38,773 nucleotides of DNA, from positions 1-38,773 of the IMG/VR virus record IMGVR_UViG_3300036715_000804. One strand, written 5' to 3'. Position numbers and translations under genes: made by a program. The stretch is from a virus. Positions 1-7,779 of the stretch are shown piece by piece. Within the stretch, counting starts at the first letter, position 1. Every line of letters begins with the position of its first letter. Below the pieces are notes generated by a model that made no database searches, had not been told where the DNA came from, and saw only the letters and a list, made by a program, of their open reading frames with translations.

Positions 1-139
1 GGGAATACAACCGACGGTTGCCAGCTTTGCTGTTTTGGTTGCCAGATAAAGGGTGCTGGCAACCTGGGATGTCAAAGCGTAAGTGCTTGTTTTACATGGC
101 AAAGGGGTGAATCGGGTTGCCAGAGGTTGCCAGGTTGCC
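1..139. repeat. Terminal redundancy, left copy
   Basis: Positions 1-119 are identical to 38635-38753; the last 20 bases of the right copy then diverge with mostly C-to-G, A-to-T and T-to-G changes. The exact overlap means the sequence closes on itself at a unit length of about 38,634 bp. The decay of the right copy looks like low-quality read ends rather than biology. The sequence alone cannot tell a circularly permuted genome, a short direct terminal repeat and an assembler overlap apart. Confidence 0.9.
16..64. repeat. Iteron cluster B (3 x GGTTGCCAG)
   Basis: Two forward copies of GGTTGCCAG at 16-24 and 37-45, and one reverse copy at 56-64. They lie between cluster A (38513-38580) and cluster C (115-270) on the circular map. 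Confidence 0.8.
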
Positions 140-270
140 AGTTTTTACTAAATTTAATATGTACACTAATATCAGTTCATACCTCCCATATAGAGGTAAA
201 TATATGGGTAAAATGCTGCGTATATATGGGGGTATACAAAAAGCTGGCAACCTGGCAACCTCTGGCAACC
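115..270. repeat. 27-bp inverted repeat of triple iterons
   Basis: Three forward iterons (115-123, 125-133, 133-141) are mirrored by three reverse iterons (244-252, 252-260, 262-270) with the same spacings, 10 and 8. The two 27-bp arms, 115-141 and 244-270, are perfect reverse complements. The 102-bp spacer (142-243) is AT-rich and contains a small stem, TACCTC (180-185) with GAGGTA (193-198). Symmetric iterons around an easily melted centre resemble a replication origin. A large operator or a terminase site is also possible. Confidence 0.75.
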
Positions 271-439
271 TGGGGTCAAACCGCAGCCTCAAATCATGTT
301 CCTTTCTACCCTACTTCAAGCTGTTCACCGCCCACTTAAAACCTGTCAAATCCGGGCTGGTCGGCTGACTCTCTGGAATAATCAGACCTTCGAGTTTCCC
401 TTCCCGTTTCGCATTCCACGACTCCCCGATTTCAATGAA

Positions 440-511
440 TCGATGAAGCTCTGTGGATCTTAGAAGCTCTGTGGATCTAATGAAGTCTGTGGATCTAATG
501 AAGTCTGTAGA
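440..511. repeat. 18-bp tandem repeat x4
   Basis: Four consecutive 18-bp units at 440-457, 458-475, 476-493 and 494-511 share the pattern tctaatgaagtctgtgga, with a few substitutions. A divergent fifth copy lies near 547-564. Each of the first three contains TGTGGAT, which resembles part of a DnaA box (TTATCCACA on the other strand) without matching it fully. Nearby, ccgagtcgggga occurs at 517 and 605. Confidence 0.75.
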
Positions 512-680
512 AGTCGCCGAGTCGGGGAAGTCCTGGAGCTCTATACATCTGTAGAAGTCAATAGACTCTGGGAGCTCGGAGAGTTCTCTGTTCCCCAGAT
601 CAGACCGAGTCGGGGAGCTCGTCCCTCCGTTTCTCGCCCTCGGCGTGAAGCTGGAAGCGCAGAGGCCCGGGAGGTGGTGC

Positions 681-740
681 CAATAGCTGCCCGTGCAATA
701 ACTGCCCGTGCAATAGCTGCCCGTGCAATAACTGCCTAGG
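681..740. repeat. 15-bp tandem repeat x4
   Basis: Four units of caata(g/a)ctgcccgtg at 681-695, 696-710, 711-725 and 726-740 (last one degenerate) alternate g, a, g, a at the variable base, so the array may have grown by doubling a 30-bp unit. It runs into the 12-bp palindrome CTGCCTAGGCAG (732-743). Its role is unknown; it lies in the putative origin region. Confidence 0.75.
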
Positions 741-775
741 CAGCAAAGTTGCCGCCTAGCACGTTTGCCAGGCTA

Positions 776-795
776 ATGCAAATTTATTTTTGCAT
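776..795. repeat. Short inverted repeat
   Basis: ATGCAAA (776-782), a six-base loop, then TTTGCAT (789-795), followed by AAAAA. The stem is AT-rich and has no U-tract on the plus strand, so it is not a convincing rightward terminator. It lies upstream of the first rightward small gene. Confidence 0.4.
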
Positions 796-858
796 AAAAA
801 CCGCGCCGCTTGCACCCCCCAAGTTATTGGTACAGTGGCGCGCATTTTGGTGTAATAC

Positions 859-874
859 ATGCCCCCGGGGGCAT
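859..874. repeat. 16-bp perfect palindrome upstream of the first small gene
   Basis: ATGCCCCCGGGGGCAT is perfectly self-complementary and lies 37 bp before the start at 912. It could be an operator or a strong mRNA stem in the leader. No promoter with good spacing is clear nearby. Confidence 0.5.
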
Positions 875-911
875 ACCGCAGCCGGGCACAAGTAACAAGT
901 GGTACATACAA

Positions 912-1280
912 ATGGCAAAGCAAACCAACAAACCCGCAACCAAACCCGCAGCACCTATAGCAAGGGTGCCCGCAGCCGCACCAGCAGCAGCACCAGCAGC
1001 CGCACCAGCAGCAGCACCAGCAGCCGCGCAAGCACCAGTAGTAACCGTACTGCGCCAGCCGGCCAAGCCGTTTAGGCAGGGCAGCGCGCGCGCCTTATAT
1101 TGGGCAGCGGTGCAGCAGTACGCGGGCCAGCCGTACCCCGCGCTGCAAGCGGGCATTGCGGCCGCCGTGCCAAGCACGCCTAAGCGTGGCAAACTGGCTG
1201 GGCAGCAGGAGCCGCTTACTGGCTGGGTGGCATGGTTTAAAGCACAGGGCTTGCTGGTAGTGGGCGCAACGCAGGGTTAA
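912..1280 (+). CDS. Small Ala/Pro-rich protein of unknown function
   Basis: A 122-residue protein beginning MAKQTNKPATKP. I chose ATG 912 over the upstream in-frame ATG at 810 because the extra residues cover the palindrome at 859-874 and look non-coding. Residues 20-43 form a PAAA-repeat linker, encoded by 12-bp tandem repeats (about 972-1027). The C-terminal part (residues 44-122) is Trp/Gln-containing and probably globular. The upstream ribosome site is weak. It is the first gene after the putative origin and is followed by a strong stem-loop. I do not recognise the family. Confidence 0.6.
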   Translation: MAKQTNKPATKPAAPIARVPAAAPAAAPAAAPAAAPAAAQAPVVTVLRQPAKPFRQGSARALYWAAVQQYAGQPYPALQAGIAAAVPSTPKRGKLAGQQEPLTGWVAWFKAQGLLVVGATQG

Positions 1281-1288
1281 CTCAAACA

Positions 1289-1310
1289 GGGGGCGGCACG
1301 CGCCGCCCCC
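1289..1310 (+). promoter_or_regulatory. Strong stem-loop between two small genes
   Basis: GGGGGCGGC (1289-1297), loop ACGC, GCCGCCCCC (1302-1310): a perfect 9-bp GC stem with no U-tract after it, so it may protect or pause the transcript rather than terminate it. Its 3' arm could instead pair CCCC (1307-1310) with GGGG (1314-1317) at the ribosome site of the next gene. Confidence 0.55.
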
Positions 1311-1324
1311 ACTAGGGGTGCAAC

Positions 1325-1540
1325 ATGGCTAAGAAAACCAACGAACAGAACGCCACCGAATTTTATGCGGCGGCGCACAAAAACTACGAAACGTGGGGAC
1401 ATTGGGTGTACGAAACTGAAAGTGTGGCAACGCTGGCCGAGGCCTTTGCGGCAGGCCAATACAAGAGCGTAGCCGACGCAGTGCGGCAAGCCAAGCAATA
1501 CGCCGAGTACGCAGCGGACATACAGGCTACCGCTTGGTAG
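1325..1540 (+). CDS. Small protein of unknown function
   Basis: A 71-residue protein beginning MAKKTNEQNATEFYAAA, rich in Ala, Tyr and Glu and probably helical, with no membrane segment. A GGGGTG ribosome-binding sequence lies 5 bases before the ATG. It follows the 122-residue gene after a strong stem-loop, so the two may share a transcript. No family recognised. Confidence 0.6.
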   Translation: MAKKTNEQNATEFYAAAHKNYETWGHWVYETESVATLAEAFAAGQYKSVADAVRQAKQYAEYAADIQATAW

Positions 1541-1546
1541 CATACC

Positions 1547-1574
1547 AACCGAGGGTACCCAACCGAGGGTACCC
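1547..1574. repeat. 14-bp perfect tandem duplication
   Basis: AACCGAGGGTACCC occurs twice in a row (1547-1560 and 1561-1574); each copy contains the palindrome GGGTACCC. It lies in the 236-bp gap (1541-1776) before the endolysin gene. The gap also holds two copies of atttctgac (about 1626 and 1679). No promoter there scores well, although a CTGACA box near 1630 is a weak -35 candidate. The duplication could be a regulator site for late genes. Confidence 0.45.
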
Positions 1575-1776
1575 CCGGACGACTTTTAAAACAGCAACAA
1601 AAACACTTTCTCATCCCCCTCCAACATTTCTGACAGAATTATGACCGGAAATTGATAAGACGTTCTAGACCTATCGATATTTCTGACCAAAAACAGACCC
1701 CAAGCTCTAGATACTCCGCCTAGTAAATCCCCGCACGTGGGCGTATGCTATCGACCTCAAATATGAGGACGAACTG

Positions 1777-2208
1777 ATGTACCCGTACCCCATCACACCT
1801 GGAGATGAAGACATATGTATGCGAACCATCTGGATGGAAGCACGAGGGGAACCTTATGAAGGAAAAGTCGCAGTTGCTCACGTCATCCTTAATCGAGCCC
1901 TCTCCGGAAGAGATCGCTGGTGTACTCTTGCCAAAGTCTGTCTCGACCACATGCAGTTCTCAGGATGGAGAAAATCTGATCCCAATCTTATGGCAGCCCT
2001 CGTACTGGCTCTTTCCGATCTTCGGGTCCAGGATTGCCTACGTGCCTTCAGGTCAGTTCTTCTCACCCCATTCGACACCCGTATAGACCCAACCAAAAAC
2101 TCGTTGCATTATCTCAATCCGTCCATCGCTTCCCCAGCCTGGGCCGTGAATAAGACCCCCGCTTACATCGTGGGCGCTCACCACTTCTTCAACAACATAG
2201 CTTATTAG
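1777..2208 (+). CDS. SleB-like cell wall hydrolase (endolysin)
   Basis: A 143-residue protein with the signature of the SleB/Hydrolase_2 family (PF07486): TIWMEARGE (residues 17-25) carrying the predicted catalytic Glu21, then GKVAVAHVILNR (29-40) and QFSGW (60-64). The family cleaves the glycan strand of peptidoglycan. No signal peptide is seen, so it would need the holin encoded next. Ribosome site GAGGA lies about 8 bases before the ATG. The length is typical for a single-domain phage endolysin. It opens the rightward lysis-packaging-virion operon, an unusual but known position for lysis genes. Confidence 0.85.
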   Translation: MYPYPITPGDEDICMRTIWMEARGEPYEGKVAVAHVILNRALSGRDRWCTLAKVCLDHMQFSGWRKSDPNLMAALVLALSDLRVQDCLRAFRSVLLTPFDTRIDPTKNSLHYLNPSIASPAWAVNKTPAYIVGAHHFFNNIAY

Positions 2209-2218
2209 GACACCAACC

Positions 2219-2632
2219 ATGGGATGGGGAACCGCCGCTGAGTTTGCTATGCGCATCGTGGACAAGTTCGTCCCCGATCCCGCTGCGAAAGCCGCCAACG
2301 CGCTAGAAATACAGCGTATGCAGCAGGCAGGGGAGTTTAAGGAGATTGACACCGCTCTGCAAATGGCGCAGGTGCAGACTGATGTCAACAAAGTGGAGGC
2401 TGCTAATTCTAACATATTCGTGGCTGGATGGAGACCGCACATAGGGTGGGTGTGTGGATTTGCGTTCGGCGCGCACTTCATCTACTTCCCGTTCATCACC
2501 TGGGTGGCTGCGCTGAATGGGCACCCCATTGACTTTCCAAAGATAGACACTCAAGAGCTGTTCACACTCATGCTAGGCATGCTCGGTTTAAGCGGGATGC
2601 GCAGTTACGATAAGAAGCAGGGCAGCGCATGA
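2219..2632 (+). CDS. Holin, three-transmembrane family
   Basis: A 137-residue protein matching the pattern of the 3TM holin family (PF11351). It has an amphipathic, charged N-terminal half (residues 1-65), then GWRPHIGWVCGFAFGAHF, a hydrophobic FPFITWVAAL segment, and a final LFTLMLGMLGLSGMRSYDK. It should form inner-membrane lesions that release the endolysin encoded 10 bp upstream. The ribosome site is AGGA in the short intergenic gap. It overlaps the next gene by 4 bp (ATGA), which suggests translational coupling to terminase. Confidence 0.8.
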   Translation: MGWGTAAEFAMRIVDKFVPDPAAKAANALEIQRMQQAGEFKEIDTALQMAQVQTDVNKVEAANSNIFVAGWRPHIGWVCGFAFGAHFIYFPFITWVAALNGHPIDFPKIDTQELFTLMLGMLGLSGMRSYDKKQGSA

Positions 2633-3069
2633 CTAAGGAACTGCCCCAGGTGGATGAGCAGGAGGTTCCGTTAGATATTTCTCACCTAGCTGAGTTGTCT
2701 ATGAACACAGTTAAGGATGAGGACGGTAACAGCAACGTGGACATGGAACAGGTGTTCACCGTAATGAGTAACGCCCATGCACAAAGGCTCGCCATCCCGC
2801 GCTCGTCTGCCTTTTCACGTAAGCAGATCGTGGGTGCTTTTCACAGTGCGTTTGAACTCATCGGTGGGGTACCCCGTCTTGCGGCCTGGGCGCACACCCA
2901 CGAAACTGAGTTTTACAAATTGTACGCTCGTCTGCTGCCCAATCAAGCGCAGGTAGACTTTGGTAACGACGGAGTCCTAAAGATCGTGCATTCCCTGGCC
3001 CCCACTGCGCTGGACGGGCCACGTGAGGCCATAGAAGGCCAATCAATGAGGATGCCTGACGATGTCTAG
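2629..3069 (+). CDS. Putative terminase small subunit
   Basis: A 146-residue protein directly upstream of and overlapping the large terminase gene by 8 bp, the usual place for TerS. Residues 60-105 (RKQIVGAFHSAFELIGGVPR onward) look like a helical DNA-recognition domain found in podovirus proteins at this position; the N-terminus is acidic. TerS would bind the packaging site and load TerL. The assignment rests mainly on gene order and size, because no decisive motif is visible. Confidence 0.6.
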   Translation: MTKELPQVDEQEVPLDISHLAELSMNTVKDEDGNSNVDMEQVFTVMSNAHAQRLAIPRSSAFSRKQIVGAFHSAFELIGGVPRLAAWAHTHETEFYKLYARLLPNQAQVDFGNDGVLKIVHSLAPTALDGPREAIEGQSMRMPDDV

Positions 3070-4387
3070 CACCATAGAAATTGAGTATACGCCCCGTACT
3101 CAGTTCATACCATTCCATCAGAGGAATCAGCGATGGGCCGCGCTTATTGTACATCGCCGGGGTGGAAAGACTGTGGCGTGCGTCAACGACTTAGGCGCGC
3201 GAGCTATCTACACGCAGAAAGAGAACGCACGGTACGCCTATCTGGCCCCCTTCTACCGGCAAGCGAAGGACGTAGCCTGGGCGTATCTTAAGTACTACCT
3301 GAAGCCAGTAATAGCGAAGACTAGAGAATCTGAACTTCGCGTGGAGTTGATAAATGGAGCGTGGATTACGTTGTACGGAGCTGATAATCCTGACGCCCTT
3401 CGCGGCATTTATCTCGATGGAGTTATTCTGGATGAGTTTGGCGATTGTAGACCATCGCTTTGGGGACAAGTCATACTCCCGACTCTTGTCGATAGAGGAG
3501 GTTGGGCCGTATTTATCGGCACACCAAAAGGCAAGAATCATTTTTATAAGATCGCTCAACGATCCAAGTCTGAAGCGGGGTGGTTCAACCTTACCTTAAA
3601 AGCGAGTAAGTCCGGCATCATCGCGCCAAGCGAATTGGCGGAGATGAAGGCGCAGATGACGGAGGATGAGTATGAGCAGGAAATGGAGTGCTCGTTCGAA
3701 GCAGCGGTTAAGGGCACGTACTATGCTGATCTCATTAATCAGATCGAAGCAAAAGGACAGCTTGACGACACGCTCGTGTATGACCCTAAATTTCCCGTTT
3801 ACGCCTCAGCAGATCTTGGTTATTCAGACTCGTGCGCGTGGTGGTTCTGGCAGCTTCGCCCGGACGGCATTGCGATGGTGGATTACGAGGAGCACCAAGG
3901 CGAAGCGCTTGATTTTTACTTCAAGATGTTGAGAAAGAAGGGGTACAAGTATGAGAAGATTTACCTACCACATGATGCGAGAGCTAAGACTCTCCAGACC
4001 GGACGATCAACCGTTGAGCAATTTCTTGCGGAGGAACTCCCAGTTGAAATAGCACCCAAACTTGATGTCCAACATGGAATCGACGCAGCACGTTATATTC
4101 TACCCTCAGTGTGGTTTAATTCGGTTAAATGTGCTAACGGGCTCGAAGCTCTTAGATCGTATCGTAGATCATTTAACGAAATCACAAACGCCTTTTCAAA
4201 TAAACCCTTCCACGACTGGGCTAGTAACGGAGCTGATAGTTTTCGCTACTTCGCCCTTGTCACTAAAGCTAGCAGGGGTCATAAATCCGACGACCCACGA
4301 GTATGGATCCCCGACCTAGGGTTTACCCTGGAACAATTGTTTGAAGATAATGAGCGCGAAGATTACGCGGAAATATTGAGGATTTGA
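3062..4387 (+). CDS. Terminase large subunit (TerL)
   Basis: A 441-residue packaging motor. The N-terminal ATPase has Walker A HRRGGKT (31-37), Walker B GVILDE (Asp124-Glu125) and the coupling motif IGTPKGK (152-158). The C-terminal RNase-H-like nuclease has ASADLGYSD (Asp251), YLPHDAR (Asp305) and a late HDWASNGADSFRYF. It cuts concatemers and drives DNA into the prohead through the portal encoded next. The start overlaps the TerS gene and the end overlaps the portal gene by 4 bp. The length is somewhat short but complete for podovirus terminases. Confidence 0.95.
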   Translation: MSSTIEIEYTPRTQFIPFHQRNQRWAALIVHRRGGKTVACVNDLGARAIYTQKENARYAYLAPFYRQAKDVAWAYLKYYLKPVIAKTRESELRVELINGAWITLYGADNPDALRGIYLDGVILDEFGDCRPSLWGQVILPTLVDRGGWAVFIGTPKGKNHFYKIAQRSKSEAGWFNLTLKASKSGIIAPSELAEMKAQMTEDEYEQEMECSFEAAVKGTYYADLINQIEAKGQLDDTLVYDPKFPVYASADLGYSDSCAWWFWQLRPDGIAMVDYEEHQGEALDFYFKMLRKKGYKYEKIYLPHDARAKTLQTGRSTVEQFLAEELPVEIAPKLDVQHGIDAARYILPSVWFNSVKCANGLEALRSYRRSFNEITNAFSNKPFHDWASNGADSFRYFALVTKASRGHKSDDPRVWIPDLGFTLEQLFEDNEREDYAEILRI

Positions 4388-6414
4388 TGATGGAATTAGA
4401 AGCTGGTATGAAACCGCACGAGTTTTGGTCCAAGGAGATTGAAGCTGCGGAGAAGCGTCAGAAAGATTTCTGGAAAGATGGCGGTAAGATCGTTGAGAGG
4501 TTCCTAGATGAACGCAAAGAAGATGGCGGCGGTAATCGTCGCAACTCCGGCAACACGGTTATTCGTCTTAATCTATTCCATGCTAACGTCTCAACTCTTA
4601 TGTCTATGCTTTACGGCAAGGTTCCGGAGATTAGTAGCACCCGTCGTTTTGCCGACGCGGGGGACGACGTTGGCCGAATTGCGGCCGAAATGCAAGAGCG
4701 AATTCTCAATACCGACGTACAAACTCCTGGAGCATCTACCGGGGATATACTACGCGCGTGTCTTCAAGACAGACTTTTACCTGGACTGGGCACAGCTCGG
4801 GTAAGGTACGATTTCGGGACTAAGACTCACAAAGCTGAGGAGATGCATCCAGGCGAAGACGGTCAGATGGAATCGAAAGAAACTGAATACGAAGTTTTAG
4901 ACGATGAGGATGCCATCACGGATTATGTTCACTGGAGAGACTACCTGTGGGGGCACGCTCACATCTGGGCTGAGGTACCGTGGTCAGGATACAAGGTGTA
5001 TATGACCAAACCTGAGGCCATTGCACGATTCGGCACGGCGAAAACAGAGAAACTCCAGTTTAACCGTCGCAGCATAGAGACGAAAGAGGAAAATTCCACC
5101 AAAGAGCGCGCCCATCCATGGGATAAAGCCGAAGTTGTGGAAATCTGGTCGAAACCCGACAGAAAAGTCTATTGGTGGTCCAAGGATGCTGATGAATTAC
5201 TGGACGAACAGGAAGATCCATTGAAATTACGCGGCTTCTTCCCCAGTCCTGAGCCGATGATGGCTAACCCCACGACTACCCTGTGCTTGCCCCGCGCAGA
5301 TTTCAAAATTGCACAGGATTTGTACAACCAGATTGACATTCTGCAAACCCGCATCAGCATAATTACGCGAGCGGTGAAGGTTGTTGGCGTCTATAACAAA
5401 TCTTCCAAAGAAATTAAGAATATGTTCAACCAAGGCACTGAGAATGATCTCATTGCTGTGGATAGTTGGGCAGCGTTCGCCGAAAAGGGTGGGCTGAAAG
5501 GTCAAATTGACTGGCTTCCCATTGAAGAGATTGCAAACGTCCTTAAAACGCTGCAGGAAGTACGCGCACAGACTATAGAATTGCTCTATCAAGTCACGGG
5601 CATGGCCGACATACTGCGTGGGCAGAGTGATGAGTACGCAGCGGCCAGCAGCGACCAATTGAAAGCGAAATTTGCAAGTGTGCGAGTGCAGTGCTTGCAA
5701 GATGAGTTTGCTCGGTTTGCTAGCGACATAATGGGTTTGAAAGCTGAAATTATGCGTACCCACTTCGAAGTGGATACGATAATTAAGCACTCCAATGCCC
5801 ATTTCTTTCCTGAAGACCCCCAGGATGTTATGGCTGCGGCGCAGTTCCTGGTTGACCCCAGTAATGACATATTGTGGAGGGTTGAGATTAAGCCTGAGTC
5901 CATCGCTATGGTGGATTACGCTCAGTTAAAGTCCGAACGTACGGAGTTCCTTACAGCGATGGCTACATTCTTGCAGTCTTCTGCTCCTCTCATCGAAAAG
6001 GACCCCGCTGCCGCTCCATTCCTCATGGAGATGTTGAAGTGGTCCCTTGCAGGCTTCAAGGGTAGCCAGCAAATTGAAGGCATTATGGATAAGGCTATCA
6101 AGCAGATGATGGACAATCTCAAGCAACAGTCTGAGAACCCCCAACCTCCGCAGGACCCCCATTTGCAAGAAATTCAGGCCAAGGCTGCTGCAGAGCAACA
6201 GAAGATCGCAGCCAAGTCCCAGGCAGATATGAATAACATGATGCAGGACCACTACAACCAGCTCCAACAGATTACGGCTGAGACTGATATGAATAAGCAG
6301 AAAGAGCAGATGAACGCGTACTACAACGTGCTTGAAGCTCAACTCAAACATCACGCAACTTTGAAGGAGAAGAGTCATGAGGCGAACCTACGTCCAAAAC
6401 CCTCTAACGGGTAA
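4384..6414 (+). CDS. Portal protein
   Basis: A 676-residue protein immediately after TerL, the size of P22-type podovirus portals. It starts MMMELEAGMKPHEFW; residues 5-60 are charged helices. The middle is a typical portal body, including a stretch on residues 290-340 with NQIDILQTRISIITRA and QVTGMADILRG around 401-411. The last 90 residues are Gln- and Lys-rich and probably coiled coil (KAAAEQQKIAAKSQAD). The dodecameric ring forms the DNA channel and binds terminase during packaging and the tail adaptor later. Family-level identification rests on position, size and these patterns. Confidence 0.88.
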   Translation: MMMELEAGMKPHEFWSKEIEAAEKRQKDFWKDGGKIVERFLDERKEDGGGNRRNSGNTVIRLNLFHANVSTLMSMLYGKVPEISSTRRFADAGDDVGRIAAEMQERILNTDVQTPGASTGDILRACLQDRLLPGLGTARVRYDFGTKTHKAEEMHPGEDGQMESKETEYEVLDDEDAITDYVHWRDYLWGHAHIWAEVPWSGYKVYMTKPEAIARFGTAKTEKLQFNRRSIETKEENSTKERAHPWDKAEVVEIWSKPDRKVYWWSKDADELLDEQEDPLKLRGFFPSPEPMMANPTTTLCLPRADFKIAQDLYNQIDILQTRISIITRAVKVVGVYNKSSKEIKNMFNQGTENDLIAVDSWAAFAEKGGLKGQIDWLPIEEIANVLKTLQEVRAQTIELLYQVTGMADILRGQSDEYAAASSDQLKAKFASVRVQCLQDEFARFASDIMGLKAEIMRTHFEVDTIIKHSNAHFFPEDPQDVMAAAQFLVDPSNDILWRVEIKPESIAMVDYAQLKSERTEFLTAMATFLQSSAPLIEKDPAAAPFLMEMLKWSLAGFKGSQQIEGIMDKAIKQMMDNLKQQSENPQPPQDPHLQEIQAKAAAEQQKIAAKSQADMNNMMQDHYNQLQQITAETDMNKQKEQMNAYYNVLEAQLKHHATLKEKSHEANLRPKPSNG

Positions 6415-6703
6415 GTTTGAGGAAAAGAAGGAGCGGACACGCTTGGACTTGTATTATGTCCAAGATGACGTACAACCTTTCGTGTCTCCTGTGGACGGCA
6501 GCATAATCAATAGTAAGTCTGATCTTCGCAACCATAACGCTCGTAATGACGTAGTGAATTATCAGGAGTTTGGAGACGCCCACTTTGAGCGTAAACAGAA
6601 AGAACGAGATGACTTCTATCTTGGAAAGACTGGCAAAAAAGAACGATTAAATGATGTGGTACGAGCATTCAACGCAGAAGAAGATAAATTAAGGAGACGA
6701 TAA
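6377..6703 (+). CDS. Small conserved virion-module protein
   Basis: A 108-residue, highly charged protein (MRRTYVQNPLTGKFEEKKER at the N-terminus) that overlaps the portal gene by 38 bp in another frame and meets the scaffold start in a TAATG (1-bp overlap). It contains FVSPVDGSIINSKSDLRNHN, a pattern I associate with small proteins between portal and scaffold genes in related podoviruses. Role unknown; a minor head or assembly factor is a reasonable guess. Confidence 0.7.
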   Translation: MRRTYVQNPLTGKFEEKKERTRLDLYYVQDDVQPFVSPVDGSIINSKSDLRNHNARNDVVNYQEFGDAHFERKQKERDDFYLGKTGKKERLNDVVRAFNAEEDKLRRR

Positions 6704-7779
6704 TGAGTGACAGTATACGCGAGCAATTAGAGGCTGCTTTCGATGAACAAGAAAACGAAGAAAGCGGGGGATCCGGTTCGAACGCCAAGGAGCCCGTGGG
6801 GTCTACCGAAAAGATCACCACCCCCGGAGAAATCATCGACGGAGAAACTCCCAGTAAAACCGTTGAATCCGGAGAAGGAAACAAAGATGAGAAGGGTAGT
6901 GAAGAAAAGACCGCTGCTAAGGAGGAAGTTAGTGTAGACAAGACGGAACTTAAAGATGAGATCATTAAGTCTCCTGCGGGATGGTCGCCTGAAGCTCGTG
7001 AGGTATTTAAAGATCTTTCCCCTGTGGCTCAAAAGGAGATCATCAAGCGAGAGAAAGATTACGCAGTTGGTCTACAACGCAATGCGGAGACTAGCAAATT
7101 CGGGACCCGCATTAAAGACGTCCTTGCACCCTTTCAAGCTGTCATGCGGATGGAAGGCGCAGACGAAATAAGTGCTGTTGAAAGTTTAGCCTCCGTTGCA
7201 ACCACTCTTCGTATGGGCACTCCCATGGAGAAGGCTCGTGAGATAGCTCGTCTTATCGGAGGTTACGGCATTGATATTGCTACTCTAGACGACGTATTGT
7301 CCGGGCAGATAAAACAAGTTCCTGAAGAAGAGCAGCGGCTTACCGCACTGATGGAGAAACATCTCGCCCCGGTTCGTCAAATTCTTGGCGAAGTAGAACG
7401 CGGCAGGGCTGAAGTTGGTCAGCGGGTAATTGCAGATGTCGACAACGAAATAGCCCAGTTTGAGTCAAAAGCTGAGTTTATAGAAGACGTTCGTAACGAC
7501 ATGGCAGATTTTCTTGAGATGGCTGCTAAGAATGGCCGTAAACTGACTCTTCAGGAGGCGTACGACAAAGCCGTTACTCTTCGACCGGATCTAAGTAAAA
7601 TTATACAAGAGCGCAGCCGCGTGTCAAATCTCAAAGATGAAGGTAAACGCCTAGATGGAAAACGCAAAGCAGCATCCAGTGTTCACGGTTCCAGTGCGGG
7701 TACGGCCACTACTTACAAACCCGGCAGTGATCTTAAAAGAGATGTTGAAGCAGCGTGGGAAGCATCTGAAAGGCAGTAG
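6703..7779 (+). CDS. Head scaffolding protein
   Basis: A 358-residue protein between portal and major capsid genes. The first 90 residues are acidic and low-complexity (many Glu, Lys, Gly, Thr); then comes SPAGWSPEAREVFKDLSPVA, conserved in phage scaffolds. A long helical centre and a basic C-terminus (KRLDGKRKAASS, then RDVEAAWEASERQ) follow. It should guide assembly of the capsid shell and leave before DNA packaging. Ribosome site AAGGAG lies 8 bases before the ATG, which overlaps the upstream stop codon. Confidence 0.85.
   Translation: MSDSIREQLEAAFDEQENEESGGSGSNAKEPVGSTEKITTPGEIIDGETPSKTVESGEGNKDEKGSEEKTAAKEEVSVDKTELKDEIIKSPAGWSPEAREVFKDLSPVAQKEIIKREKDYAVGLQRNAETSKFGTRIKDVLAPFQAVMRMEGADEISAVESLASVATTLRMGTPMEKAREIARLIGGYGIDIATLDDVLSGQIKQVPEEEQRLTALMEKHLAPVRQILGEVERGRAEVGQRVIADVDNEIAQFESKAEFIEDVRNDMADFLEMAAKNGRKLTLQEAYDKAVTLRPDLSKIIQERSRVSNLKDEGKRLDGKRKAASSVHGSSAGTATTYKPGSDLKRDVEAAWEASERQ

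Larger units (their letters stand above)
311..772 (-). other. Long open frame without a start codon, possible gene remnant
   Basis: On the minus strand the frame ending at a TAG at 311-313 stays open for 153 codons, up to a stop at 773-775. There is no ATG, GTG or TTG in its first roughly 120 codons. Its C-terminal part reads like real protein (for example RFIEIGESWNAKREGKLEG near the end). Both tandem repeats inside it have periods divisible by three: 18 bp giving STDFIR/STELLR repeats and 15 bp giving CTGSY repeats. It may be a decayed leftward gene, or the frame may be open by chance because the repeats are in phase. I do not assign a function. No other gene is seen in 1-911. Confidence 0.25.

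Noticed and set aside
1-119. Transposon-like or attachment-site direct repeat
   Set aside because: The two copies are at the exact sequence ends, and the second decays like a read end; no transposase or integrase exists in the window.
92-368. Open frames of 66 to 83 codons on both strands in the iteron region
   Set aside because: They translate the iterons themselves, have no ribosome sites and show no protein-like composition.
756-1192. Minus-strand Cys/Trp-rich and Ala/Gly-rich frames opposite the PAAA gene
   Set aside because: They are the reverse reading of the GCx CCx repeat DNA; low-complexity products and no ribosome sites.
6669-7032. Minus-strand Ser-rich frames opposite the scaffold gene
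   Set aside because: Mirror reading of the acidic Glu/Lys-rich scaffold start; no ribosome site and against the operon direction.
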